Positions 49,408-58,829 of a DNA stretch of 64,000 nucleotides are shown one piece after another (position 1 is the stretch's first letter; the number at the start of each line of letters is the position of its first letter). The position numbers and the translations under genes were made by a program. The notes beneath the pieces are model-generated. The model made no database searches and had not been told where the DNA came from. It was given only the letters and a program-made list of their open reading frames with translations. This stretch comes from JACMLD01 sp039919885 (GTDB lineage Bacteria > Bacteroidota > Bacteroidia > Chitinophagales > Chitinophagaceae): assembly GCA_039919885.1 (NCBI GenBank), contig JBDSEV010000057.1, positions 1-64,000 on the forward strand. Direction: 5' to 3'.

Positions 49408-49986
49408 ATGAAAAAAATATTGACTCTTGTATTTTTCCTTTCCGGCTGCTGCATCGCACATGCACAGCGGGCAGATACATTGCGTTCCTGGAAATTTCAA
49501 TCAATCAACAGTATCGGTCTGCTCAACGGGCAGGCAGGTACCGCGCTCCAGTTGCAGACAGTCAATGGAGTTCAACACAAGTCCTGGTTTGCAGGTGTGG
49601 GCATCGGGCTTGATTACTACCGGTTTCGTGGTATACCCGTGTTTGTTGATATCAGGAAAATGTTTGGGGCAACGGCCAACAAGTTTTTCATTTATGGCGA
49701 TGCGGGCATTCATTTTAATTGGATGACAGCACGCCAAAAAGAAAGTGGGAGTAATCTGGTTTATAATGGAGATGCGCGCAATGGCTTGTATACCGACGTT
49801 GGCATCGGCTATGCAATCAATACGGTCAACAAAAATGCTTTTATCCTCAGCGCTGGATATTCTTATAAACGACTCAAACAATTTTACACTGATTATTCAC
49901 CCATCGTGGTTGACGGTGCTCCAATAAAAAGTTCAATTCAGTATGGCCTGAACAGGATTGTGGTCAAGGCAGGATTGGTATTTTAA
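49408..49986 (+). CDS. Outer-membrane beta-barrel protein, unknown ligand
   Basis: The signal peptide (ILTLVFFLSGCCIAHAQ) is followed by strands: FQSINSIGLLNGQAGTALQL, HKSWFAGVGIGLDYYRF, PVFVDIRKMFG, FFIYGDAGIHFNWMT, GLYTDVGIGYAINTV and a C-terminal strand NRIVVKAGLVF ending in Phe, as expected for BAM substrates. It has 192 residues. It lies 40 bp after the LVIVD lipoprotein and is probably part of the same locus. It is convergent with queG. Confidence 0.78.
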   Translation: MKKILTLVFFLSGCCIAHAQRADTLRSWKFQSINSIGLLNGQAGTALQLQTVNGVQHKSWFAGVGIGLDYYRFRGIPVFVDIRKMFGATANKFFIYGDAGIHFNWMTARQKESGSNLVYNGDARNGLYTDVGIGYAINTVNKNAFILSAGYSYKRLKQFYTDYSPIVVDGAPIKSSIQYGLNRIVVKAGLVF

Positions 49987-49988
49987 AC

Positions 49989-50963
49989 TTAGCCTGCTGG
50001 CTTATCCTGCTGTTGCAGGCCGCCAATAAAAGAAAGGTTGCGCTTTATGCCGCTAAACTTGGCTCTTTTTAGCGGAGAATCCCGGAATATAATTTTAAAG
50101 GATGCTTCCGTAAGTTCGTTCCAGTCTTTTAAAGAAAAATTAAGAATTTCATTCACCGGCGTGAAGCCCTTTTCTTTGTGGGGTTTGCTGAACCTGTTCC
50201 ATGGGCATACGTCCTGGCAGGCATCACATCCAAACATCCAGTCACCGAATTGCCCCTGCATATGTTCCGGAATCAGCTGCTCCTTTAGTTCAATTGTAAA
50301 ATAAGAAATGCACTTGCTGCCATCAATCACCTTGTCTGGTAAAATAGCATCGGTGGGGCAGGTATCAATGCACTTGGTGCAGGAGCCGCAATAATCTTTG
50401 GCCAATGGATGGTCGTATTCTAATTCCAGGTCGGTTATCAGGGTTGCAATAAAAAAGAAGGAGCCACGCTCTTTGTTGATCAGATTGCCGTTTTTGCCAA
50501 TCCAGCCGAGGCCTGCCCGCTGCGCCCAGGTCCGCTCCAGCACGGGTGCGCTGTCCACAAATCCGCGTCCGTTGATATCGCCGATATTTATTTTAATCTG
50601 TTTTATGAGTTCATTCAACTTGGTTCTTATCACGGTGTGGTAGTCTTGACCGTACGCGTATTTTGCTACCTTAGGTATGCCGTCAGTTTGGTGCTGCGCA
50701 GGGTAATAATTTAGTAACAAGGTTATCACAGATTTTGCGCCGGGCACCAGCCTGGCTGGATTGGTGCGCAAATCGAAATAGTTTTCCATGTACTGCATGC
50801 CGCCATGGTAGCCGTTGTTTAACCAGGTTTCCAGTCGGCGTGCGTCATCCCCCAACTGTTCTGCCCTCGCAATACCGCAATAATCGAAGCCGAGTTGCGT
50901 TGCTGTTTGTTTTATAAACTTAGTATGTTGTGCGATGGGCAACGGGCGTATTTTTGTAAGCAA
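49989..50963 (-). CDS. queG: Epoxyqueuosine reductase
   Basis: QueG reduces epoxyqueuosine to queuosine in tRNA using cobalamin and iron-sulfur clusters. The 324 residues contain LGFDYCGIARAEQL, AKYAYGQDYHTVIRTKLNEL, GRGFVDSAPVLERTWAQRAG, GLGWIGKNGNLI and two ferredoxin clusters, CGSCTKCIDTCP and CDACQDVCPWN. No ATG lies near the expected start; TTG at 50963 is most likely, with a second TTG at 50942 also possible. The C-terminal HEAT-like helices are reduced. No other queuosine gene is seen. Confidence 0.93.
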   Translation of the reverse strand: MLTKIRPLPIAQHTKFIKQTATQLGFDYCGIARAEQLGDDARRLETWLNNGYHGGMQYMENYFDLRTNPARLVPGAKSVITLLLNYYPAQHQTDGIPKVAKYAYGQDYHTVIRTKLNELIKQIKINIGDINGRGFVDSAPVLERTWAQRAGLGWIGKNGNLINKERGSFFFIATLITDLELEYDHPLAKDYCGSCTKCIDTCPTDAILPDKVIDGSKCISYFTIELKEQLIPEHMQGQFGDWMFGCDACQDVCPWNRFSKPHKEKGFTPVNEILNFSLKDWNELTEASFKIIFRDSPLKRAKFSGIKRNLSFIGGLQQQDKPAG

Positions 50964-51301
50964 TGTAGGCCAAATATGATGAATCTGCGAATTTTAACCC
51001 TGTTTCGCAGTGTGCCCCGAGCGTTCGTTTTTTGGTAATTTTTATTGGTTATTTCCGGTATCATCGGCGAGGGAAGCCGCTAATTACACGGCTGCAGTTA
51101 AATCCGCAGGCCCACTTTCTGCACCCGCAGAATCGTTCAAGACAATACTAACCGGGGAATACAATAACTTACCTGCGTTTTTCTAATTTATTGTCGCGCT
51201 GCAGACCTGTTGTTGGTGGTTTAGAAATTAAATACCCGGCTGCAACGCTGATGTAAAATATTTGACAACCCTGGTCGTTTATGGTTAACAAACCCTCCTG
51301 T
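50964..51301. other. Intergenic region between divergent queG and DUF3857 genes
   Basis: The 338 bp hold both promoters in theory, but no exact TAnnTTTG box was found. AATATTTG-like sequence lies near 51260. No gene is seen. Confidence 0.4.
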
Positions 51302-53338
51302 ATGAAATTAAAGTGCTGTTTTATTTTCTCCGTGCTACTTTTTACAATAGTATCAGGTAACGCACAGGACAAAAACAGCCCTGCATTCAATAAAATAACC
51401 CCGGAAGATTTTATACTGCGCGCTTCGCCGGCAATCGACAGCTCCTCCAATGCCGTTATCATAGCCGATCTGGGTATCACTACATTTAAGGGAAATAGCC
51501 AGGGATGGGTAAGCTATATATTTAAACGCAAGACCCGGATTAAGATTCTGAATAAAAATGCGTTTGACCTCGCCACTGTCAAGATTCACCTGTACACCGA
51601 TGGTGAGTCAAGGGAAACGCTGGACAATTTTTCTGCGGTTTGCTACAACCTGGAAAATGGGTTGGTCGTGCCCACCAAAATGGAAAAGAAAGACCTTTTT
51701 ACCGATAAGATTGATAAGAATATCATTGAGCAAAAATTTACGCTGCCAGGGGTAAAAGAGGAGTCCATCATTGAATATTCATATACCGTCAATTCTGATT
51801 TTTATTTTAATATTCCGGAATGGGAATTTCAAAGCCGCAACTATCCATGTTTGTGGAGTGAGTACCAGGTAACCATACCCAGCCTGGTAGGTTATGTATT
51901 TACTAAAAGAGGCGTCCATCCATTTTTCATTGACAAAGCGAGTGACGGACATGAAAGCTACCTGCTGAGAAGTAAACGAGACGGCAGCCGTATGGATGCT
52001 GATCAGTCTTTTAGCATTACAGCCAATACGGTAAAGCATCGATGGGTAATGAAAGACATGCCCGCGTTTTTTGTAGAAAGCTACCTGTCATCGCCCGACA
52101 ACTACATCGATAAAATCGATTTTCAATTGTCGCAAACGTACGATGGGGAGGCTACCCACAATGTCATGAATTCCTGGAAAAAAGTAACGGAAGATTTGCT
52201 GAAGGACAACACTTTCGCTGCTTTTATGACAGCGGAGGAAGGGCGTGATTACTGGCTGGAGAAAGCCTTGCAGGGAATCGTAAAAAACAATATGGATCAA
52301 CTGGAACAGGCGAAAGCAATATATTATTACCTAACAAATAATTTTACCTGTACCGGTTACCAGAACAAATATATAAAGACAACATTGCAGGACGTGTATA
52401 AAAGCCGTAAAGGCAACGTGGGAGAAATAAATCTGCTTTTTACCAATATGTTGTTGAAAAAAGGTATTACGGCGGCGCCGGTATTATTGAGTACACGCGC
52501 GTTTGGTTATAATTATCCCAGCTATCCAATCCTGGGAAGGCTTAATTATGTTATCTGCAAAGCCACCATCAATGACCGGGTGTACTACCTGGACGCATCA
52601 CATCCGCAGCTTGGGTTCGGGTATTTACCGCCAGATTGCTATAACGGTCATGCCCGGGTGATTAGTAATGCAGATTCCGCATCTGTTTATTTTATGGCTG
52701 ATTCTATAAAGGAGCGGCAGTTGAGTGCTGCGCGTATTTTTAACGATACTTCCGGCAACGGCATATTGCGGGGCACGTATGAGTATTCTCCCGGGTATAT
52801 GGAATCATATGCCATTCGTGAAGCGATTCAGTCGGTAGGTGAAAAAAAGTATTTTACGGGTTTGCAAAGCGCAGCAGGCGATGAAATGCAAATAACAACT
52901 ACGAAAGTTGACTCGTTGAAAAAAATAGAAGAACCGCTGGCAGTGCAGGCAGACTTCATCTTTAAAATGCAGTCGGCAGATATCATTTATTTCAACCCAG
53001 TGCTTTGGGTAGACTTCAAAACCAATCCTTTTCATGCGGCCGTACGCAAATACCCGGTAGAAATGCCGTACCCAGTTAACCAGGTGTATTTGCTTACGAT
53101 GGAAGTACCGGCGGGGTACGCTGTAGATGAAATCCCTAAATCCGCCAGGGTGTCTTTTAATGATGGGGAAGGTATGTTTGAATACCTGGTGCAACAGGGT
53201 AACGGTATTATCCAGTTGCGGAGTAAGGTTACCATGAAAAGAGCGTCTTTTGAACCGGCGGAGTACAATACTTTGCGGGATTTCTTCGCTTACGTGGTAA
53301 AAAAGCAAAACGAGCAAATTGTATTTAAAAGAAAATAA
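51302..53338 (+). CDS. DUF3857 / transglutaminase-like protein, paralogue 1 (catalytic residues lost)
   Basis: The start at 51302 (MKLKCCFIFSVLLFTIVSG) provides the signal peptide. The first 270 residues are the DUF3857 domain (SWVSYIFKRKTRIKIL, VKEESIIEYSYTVNSDFYF, RNYPCLWSEYQVTIP). A transglutaminase-like domain follows, but at about residue 371 it reads KGNVGEINLL where active members have GDCKA, and the His position reads LNYVIC. The C-terminal sandwich ends YVVKKQNEQIVFKRK. It is probably a binding protein of the envelope. It is the first of three tandem relatives. Confidence 0.9.
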   Translation: MKLKCCFIFSVLLFTIVSGNAQDKNSPAFNKITPEDFILRASPAIDSSSNAVIIADLGITTFKGNSQGWVSYIFKRKTRIKILNKNAFDLATVKIHLYTDGESRETLDNFSAVCYNLENGLVVPTKMEKKDLFTDKIDKNIIEQKFTLPGVKEESIIEYSYTVNSDFYFNIPEWEFQSRNYPCLWSEYQVTIPSLVGYVFTKRGVHPFFIDKASDGHESYLLRSKRDGSRMDADQSFSITANTVKHRWVMKDMPAFFVESYLSSPDNYIDKIDFQLSQTYDGEATHNVMNSWKKVTEDLLKDNTFAAFMTAEEGRDYWLEKALQGIVKNNMDQLEQAKAIYYYLTNNFTCTGYQNKYIKTTLQDVYKSRKGNVGEINLLFTNMLLKKGITAAPVLLSTRAFGYNYPSYPILGRLNYVICKATINDRVYYLDASHPQLGFGYLPPDCYNGHARVISNADSASVYFMADSIKERQLSAARIFNDTSGNGILRGTYEYSPGYMESYAIREAIQSVGEKKYFTGLQSAAGDEMQITTTKVDSLKKIEEPLAVQADFIFKMQSADIIYFNPVLWVDFKTNPFHAAVRKYPVEMPYPVNQVYLLTMEVPAGYAVDEIPKSARVSFNDGEGMFEYLVQQGNGIIQLRSKVTMKRASFEPAEYNTLRDFFAYVVKKQNEQIVFKRK

Positions 53339-53484
53339 TGATCCCGTGTCGCCGGCTTAACTCCAGGGCATTGCGTATATAAATAGTTTCACTTATGTAT
53401 CGTCTTTCTCGGTCTTGTACGATAGTAATTCCACCAACAATTGATCACAGACAATGATTATTTTAAAGTTTGCATTTTAAATGT

Positions 53485-53514
53485 TTTGCAATGCGGCTAA
53501 AAACTATATTTTTG
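53485..53514 (+). promoter_or_regulatory. Bacteroidota-type promoter for DUF3857 paralogue 2
   Basis: The -33 TTTG (53485-53488) and the perfect -7 box TATTTTTG (53507-53514) are 18 bp apart, giving a start near 53521 and a leader of about 23 nt before the ATG at 53544. It excludes the upstream in-frame start at 53481. Confidence 0.75.
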
Positions 53515-53543
53515 GAATACTAAACCCCACAACCCCTTACTAC

Positions 53544-55547
53544 ATGAGACCTTATCCCTTACTGATTATCATTGGGCTATTGTGCCCGGTGTTAAAGATT
53601 ACCGCCCAGACAAAAACGCCGATCAAATTCGGGAAAATAACGCCCGCAGATTTCATAATTAAAGAGGCGTTCGACAGCAGCGCCAGTGCCGTGGTCATCG
53701 CGGACGTCGGCAGTTCGGAATTTGAAGGCAATATCAAAGGATGGTTCTCGCTGGTCTATAAACGTACTACGCGTATCAAAATTCTGGATCAAAAAGGTTT
53801 TGACGCCGCTAAGGTGGAGATAGCGCTTTACTCAGACGGTAGCGCAGAAGAGAAGCTCGATGATCTGAAAGCTTTTACCTATAATCTTGAAAATGGTAAA
53901 GTTGTAGGTACCAGGCTGGAAGCTTCATCAATTTTTAAAGAGAAACGCACCAAAAATTACCTGTTTACGAAGTTTACACTGCCGGCCGTTAAAGAGGGGT
54001 CGGTTATTGAATACAGTTATACCGTTAAATCGGACTTTCTGTACAACCTGAAGGCCTGGTATTTTCAGTCGCAATATCCGTGTCTGTGGAGTGAGTACGA
54101 AGTGGGGATACCGGAATTTTTTAATTATGTCACCCTGTCGCAGGGTTACCTGCAGCCCGAGTTTAAATCCAATACGCAGTTTGCAAACTTCAAGATTACC
54201 GTGCCCGGTGGTGCGGATCAGAACCAAAATGTTGCGTTGGATGGAACGGTATATTATAAGCGGTGGGTCGTAAAAAACAGTCCCGCAATCAAGTTGGAAA
54301 AGTACACTTCTGCATTAAAGAACTACATATCCGGCGTCGAATTTCAACTTTCGAGTTACCAATTTCAAGGGCAGATGCCACACGACCAGATGGGCAATTG
54401 GATACTGCTTGGACAAAAATTGATGCAAAATGAATATTTCGGTCTGGGTCTTTCCAAAAATAATAACTGGCTCGACGACGATATCAAAGTGGCAGTAAAA
54501 GACGCGCGGTCAAAGTTGGAGAAAGCAAAGAAAATATTTGCTTATGTAAGGGACAATATGACCTGCACGGACAATTCAGCCATTTATCTTGGAACAACGG
54601 TGAAGGAGGCGTATAAAAAACACAGTGGTACAGTAGCCGATATTAACCTGCTCCTCATTGCCATGCTGCGGCATGAGAACATCACTGCAGATCCGGTGAT
54701 ATTAAGCACGCGCGAAAACGGCTTTACGAGTGAAGTGTATCCATTGATACAGCGCTTTAACTATGTGATATGCGGGGCGGATATAGACGGTGCATATTAC
54801 AACCTCGATGCGAGCAACCCGTACAACGGGTTTTCGCGATTGCCGGCCAATTGTTACAATGGTCATGCCAGGGTGATTACGAAAGAAGCGGCCATGCCGG
54901 TGTATTTTTCTGCGGACTCTCTAAACGAGAAAAAAATGACCACGGTATTTATCAGCAATGATGAAAAAAGCGGGCTCACGGGGTCTTTTAGATCGCAGCT
55001 CGGCTATTATGAGTCGCTTGATTTAAGAGGAAAATTGAAAGGTGATCAAAACGGGTATTTTAAAAAAGTGAAATCGTCTTTTAGTTTTGATATGTCCGTT
55101 AGGGATGCAGGCATTGATTCGCTAAAACTTAACGATATGCCCGCGCTGATCCACTATGATTTCGCCTTCAAGCCGGCGGACGATGAAAATATTGTCTATT
55201 TTAACCCAATGTTGTCGGAAGCATACAAAGAAAATCCGTTTACTTCGGCAGATCGCATCTACCCGGTAGAAATGCCCTACACCATGGATGAAACCTATAT
55301 GCTGAACATGGAAGTGCCCAATGGTTTTACGGTAGAAGAAATCCCAAAATCCGTGAAAGTGGCTTTTAACGATGATGAAGGATTGTTTGAATACCTGGTG
55401 CAAAAATCAGATGGTGCCATCCAGTTACGGTCACGCATTAAATTAAATAAAGCCAATTTTACCCCGGAAGATTATACCGCACTGCGCGACTTTTTTGGAT
55501 TCATCGTCAAAAAGCAGGGTGAGCAGATTGTGCTGAAGAAGAAATAA
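53544..55547 (+). CDS. DUF3857 / transglutaminase-like protein, paralogue 2 (catalytic residues lost)
   Basis: The start at 53544 (MRPYPLLIIIGLLCPVLK) follows the promoter and gives a signal peptide ending in TAQ. The architecture is as in paralogue 1, and the two share long blocks (PCLWSEYEVGIP, YNGHARVI, YPVEMPY, EIPKSVKVAFNDDEG, YLVQKSDGAIQLRSR). The Cys position, near residue 361, reads SGTVADINLL; the His position reads FNYVIC. A 205-bp gap with its own promoter separates it from paralogue 1; paralogue 3 follows after 5 bp. Confidence 0.9.
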   Translation: MRPYPLLIIIGLLCPVLKITAQTKTPIKFGKITPADFIIKEAFDSSASAVVIADVGSSEFEGNIKGWFSLVYKRTTRIKILDQKGFDAAKVEIALYSDGSAEEKLDDLKAFTYNLENGKVVGTRLEASSIFKEKRTKNYLFTKFTLPAVKEGSVIEYSYTVKSDFLYNLKAWYFQSQYPCLWSEYEVGIPEFFNYVTLSQGYLQPEFKSNTQFANFKITVPGGADQNQNVALDGTVYYKRWVVKNSPAIKLEKYTSALKNYISGVEFQLSSYQFQGQMPHDQMGNWILLGQKLMQNEYFGLGLSKNNNWLDDDIKVAVKDARSKLEKAKKIFAYVRDNMTCTDNSAIYLGTTVKEAYKKHSGTVADINLLLIAMLRHENITADPVILSTRENGFTSEVYPLIQRFNYVICGADIDGAYYNLDASNPYNGFSRLPANCYNGHARVITKEAAMPVYFSADSLNEKKMTTVFISNDEKSGLTGSFRSQLGYYESLDLRGKLKGDQNGYFKKVKSSFSFDMSVRDAGIDSLKLNDMPALIHYDFAFKPADDENIVYFNPMLSEAYKENPFTSADRIYPVEMPYTMDETYMLNMEVPNGFTVEEIPKSVKVAFNDDEGLFEYLVQKSDGAIQLRSRIKLNKANFTPEDYTALRDFFGFIVKKQGEQIVLKKK

Positions 55548-55552
55548 CCACT

Positions 55553-57451
55553 ATGAAAAACATCTTTTTGTTGCTGCTGTTCCTGTTGCCGGCCGCATTA
55601 TTTGCGCAATCATACAATGTATTGCTCATACCAGATTCCCTGAAAAAGAATGCCAATGTAGTGGTAAGACTGGATGAACGGATTATGGAAATAAAATCGC
55701 CTTCACGTGCAACGGTAAAAGAGCGTCATGTCTATACCATTTTGAATGAAGCCGCATCCGGTTATGGCAGCTATGCCACCGCCTACGATAAGTTTACCTC
55801 TATCAATTATGTAAACGGTAGCTTGTTTGATGCAGCAGGAAAAGAGCTAAAGCACGTCAAAAAGAAAGACATGCAGGACTTTAGCGGCGATGACCAGATG
55901 AGCCTCATGATAGACACGCGCTATAAAAAACATGATTTTTATTTCCGAAGCTATCCTTACACCGTAGATTTTGAAGAAGAAGATGATATTGATGGTATCG
56001 TTGATTTCGCCGACTGGTTTCCGCTGCGCGCAACATCCATGTCCGTGCAATCGAGCCGGTATGTGATCATTGCACCCAAAGATTACCTGGTACGGTACAA
56101 AGCCAACAATTGCGCTGTACTGCCGGTTATTACAGAGAATGGAAATAAGAAAATATATACCTGGGAGCTGAAAAATTTACCAGCCATCAGCACGGAAGCG
56201 AATGGTCCGTCTTTTCGCGACATCGTTCCCAACATAATGTTTGCACCATCGGAATTTGAAGCAGAAGGATACAAGGGCAATATGACTACCTGGGAGGGCT
56301 ATGGTAAATTTATCTACCAACTGGTAAAAGGAAAAGATGTTTTGCCTGATAATATTAAGGCAAAGGTGCATGAGCTGACAGATGGTTTGAATGATGATCG
56401 CCAGAAAGCATATGTACTGTATAATTTTTTGCAAAAGAATACCCGCTACATCAGTATACAGTTGGGCATTGGAGGCTGGCAGCCATTTGATGCTACCTAT
56501 GTGGCTACAAAGCGGTATGGGGATTGCAAAGCGTTGTCGAATTATATGATAGCATTGTTAAAGGAGGCCGGCATAAAAGGTAAGTATGTAGTGATTACTG
56601 CGGGTGCGGGTGCAGCACCCATCGTGGATAATTTTCCGTCCTTGCAGGGAAACCATGCAATTGCCTGCGTACCTTTTGCAAATGACACATTGTGGTTGGA
56701 ATGTACTAGCCAGACAGTGTCAGCAGGATTTATGGGCAGTTTTACCGGCGATCGTAAAGCGATATTAATTGATGAGGACGGTGCGCACATGGTGAATACG
56801 CCGCGGTATTCGGCGCAGGATAATATCCAGCTGCGGCTGGTAGCTGCAAAAATTGATGCCGACGGAAACCTGGATGCAGCGGTAAATACCCGGTTTACCG
56901 GTATTCAACAGGAACTGGTACACGAATTAATATACCAGGTAAGCAAAGATGAGCGGCAGAAATACCTCAACAGAACGCTTAATCTTCCTACCTACCAGGT
57001 AGATAAAAGCAGCTATGATGAAGAAAGGGGCGTGTTGCCTGCAGTGAAAGAATATTTGCATGTTACTTCCACGGGCTATGCCAGTGTAACCGGAAAGCGG
57101 TTGTTCGTTGCACCAAATCTTTTTAACAAAACCGGCCTGCGCTACCCGCCGGACTCCATTAGAAAGTATGAGATTGTTTACAACAGCGCGTACAGAGATA
57201 TCGATTCCGTTGTCATAAAAATCCCTGATGGCTACAAAACCGAATCATTGCCACCGGGCATTAACATTAACAGCCGGTTTTGTAAGTACCAGACCAGCCT
57301 GAAAATAGAAGACGGTAAAATTTATTATGTGCGGATGGAAGAAAAAACGCGCAACCGGTTTCCAGCCAGTGATTATTCAGAATTGGTAAAGGTGCAGGAG
57401 CAAATATACAGGGCAGATCACGCACGCATTGTATTGGTGCGCACGGAATGA
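55553..57451 (+). CDS. DUF3857 / transglutaminase protein, paralogue 3 (catalytic triad intact)
   Basis: The signal peptide is MKNIFLLLLFLLPAALFAQ. The DUF3857 domain covers residues 30-255 (VKERHVYTILNEAAS, YPYTVDFEEEDDIDGIVDF). The transglutaminase core has Cys325 in YGDCKALSNYMIALLKEAG, His368 in GNHAIACVPF and an acidic residue in LWLECTSQT. The upstream helix NTRYISIQLGIGGWQPFDA is the family motif. It could cross-link or hydrolyse peptides, or cut peptidoglycan side chains, in the periplasm. It starts 5 bp after paralogue 2, so the two are cotranscribed. Confidence 0.92.
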   Translation: MKNIFLLLLFLLPAALFAQSYNVLLIPDSLKKNANVVVRLDERIMEIKSPSRATVKERHVYTILNEAASGYGSYATAYDKFTSINYVNGSLFDAAGKELKHVKKKDMQDFSGDDQMSLMIDTRYKKHDFYFRSYPYTVDFEEEDDIDGIVDFADWFPLRATSMSVQSSRYVIIAPKDYLVRYKANNCAVLPVITENGNKKIYTWELKNLPAISTEANGPSFRDIVPNIMFAPSEFEAEGYKGNMTTWEGYGKFIYQLVKGKDVLPDNIKAKVHELTDGLNDDRQKAYVLYNFLQKNTRYISIQLGIGGWQPFDATYVATKRYGDCKALSNYMIALLKEAGIKGKYVVITAGAGAAPIVDNFPSLQGNHAIACVPFANDTLWLECTSQTVSAGFMGSFTGDRKAILIDEDGAHMVNTPRYSAQDNIQLRLVAAKIDADGNLDAAVNTRFTGIQQELVHELIYQVSKDERQKYLNRTLNLPTYQVDKSSYDEERGVLPAVKEYLHVTSTGYASVTGKRLFVAPNLFNKTGLRYPPDSIRKYEIVYNSAYRDIDSVVIKIPDGYKTESLPPGININSRFCKYQTSLKIEDGKIYYVRMEEKTRNRFPASDYSELVKVQEQIYRADHARIVLVRTE

Positions 57452-57538
57452 TATTTTACCGGCACGCTGAGTTTGAAAAGCATGCACTTAATTATTTGGA
57501 ACGGGATGAAAATTTGGACGTAGCAACCACTTGTTTGC

Positions 57539-58594
57539 TTATTTACAGGCACTGCTTATCTGTGCATCAATGGCGTCTTTCAGTGAATCGTAGAACTCCT
57601 TTTTCTGTTCATTTTGCAACGTTTTTACAAAAACCAGGTAAGCGTAGCCCCGGCAATAGTCAACCAACGGATAAGAGCCATAAATTCCCGGGCAGGTAAT
57701 AACCGTGCCTGCACCTGCGGCATCTTTATCGCGTATCCATTCACCCAGGCCATAGGCATAACCCAGCGCAACAGCAGGCTGGTATTTGATAGCTGCACTG
57801 CCGGTTTGAACACGCTGCATTTCAGCAATTGATTTTTCGCTTAAAATACGTTTGCCTTCAAACATTCCCTTATTCAGGATCATCCCCAAGAAATTGATAT
57901 AGTCGTTAGCGGTAGACATTGCGCCGCCGGAGGGGTTAAAGGATTTGTCGTAATCAATATAGAAGGTGGTTTGCCGCATCTTTAAAGGGCGCAGCAAGCG
58001 GTCAGAAATCAGGCGGTCGAAAGTCTTTTTGCCAACGATTTCCAGTACCCGTCCAACAATGTTCAAACCAATATTGCTGTAAAAAAACATTTCGCCCGGG
58101 TTGCGTTCAATTTCCCGTTTGGCAAAAGCATTTACTTCATCTTCCAGGGTTGCAAACTTTTTATTCTGCACCAACGCCTTGAGGCCCGGTTCCTCAGCAT
58201 GTATTCCGGTGGTATTTGCAAGACACTGCCTGATGGTAATGTATTTCTTGCTATAGGAAGTAAAAATGGGGAGGTATTTAGCGACCGGATCGTCCAATGA
58301 TATTTTACCTTCCTGAACAAAAATCATGGCCAGGGCAGCGGTCAGCCATTTGCTGCAGCTCGCAATGGGCACCTGGGTTTTGCCATTGAATTCTTTATTG
58401 AGCTGGTTGTTATAGACCAGCTTTCCATCTTTATAAATCATGGCAATAACATCCCCGCCCAGCTGTTTCTGGTTTTTAGCCAGCAAATCGTCTACTGCAC
58501 TGAAATTGTATTGGGCGGCCAGTGGCTGCAACAATAGCATAAAAAGCACTAAATAACTGAATTTGAGGCAGTTTGATGGCGTTTTGTATGACAT
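57539..58594 (-). CDS. Serine hydrolase of the beta-lactamase class C / PBP family
   Basis: A signal peptide (SYLVLFMLLLQPLAAQ) leads a 330-residue beta-lactamase-like domain. The nucleophile is the Ser of SCSK in IASCSKWLTAALAMIF, with the Tyr-Ser-Asn motif in EMFFYSNIGLNIVGR. Where class C enzymes have KTG or HTG near the end, the sequence reads PGIYGSYP, so the third motif is altered. It is probably an esterase or DD-peptidase rather than a resistance enzyme. It is convergent with the DUF3857 array. Confidence 0.85.
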   Translation of the reverse strand: MSYKTPSNCLKFSYLVLFMLLLQPLAAQYNFSAVDDLLAKNQKQLGGDVIAMIYKDGKLVYNNQLNKEFNGKTQVPIASCSKWLTAALAMIFVQEGKISLDDPVAKYLPIFTSYSKKYITIRQCLANTTGIHAEEPGLKALVQNKKFATLEDEVNAFAKREIERNPGEMFFYSNIGLNIVGRVLEIVGKKTFDRLISDRLLRPLKMRQTTFYIDYDKSFNPSGGAMSTANDYINFLGMILNKGMFEGKRILSEKSIAEMQRVQTGSAAIKYQPAVALGYAYGLGEWIRDKDAAGAGTVITCPGIYGSYPLVDYCRGYAYLVFVKTLQNEQKKEFYDSLKDAIDAQISSACK

Positions 58595-58829
58595 ACTATC
58601 AGGCTTGGCTGTTTGGATTGTGATTTGCGCTTAGCACTAAAGTTATTTGATATTCACCAACCCTGCACCGGGTTTCTGTTAATCATTTGTTGGAAGCAGT
58701 TGTAAATTAAATACCCTGCCTGATTTTATTGCCAGGCAGCATCGAATACCGCTTTTTTAGTGCTCATTGAAGTGTACAATTTTTCGACTGCGTTCCAGCG
58801 ATTTTAAAACAATCGAAATTTATAAAAAT

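Noticed and set aside
58633..58764. CIRCE-like heat-shock element before clpB, suggested by AGCACTAAA and TTTAGTGCT.
   Set aside because: The arms are about 115 bp apart rather than 9, and only part of each half-site matches. Kept only as an unexplained inverted repeat.
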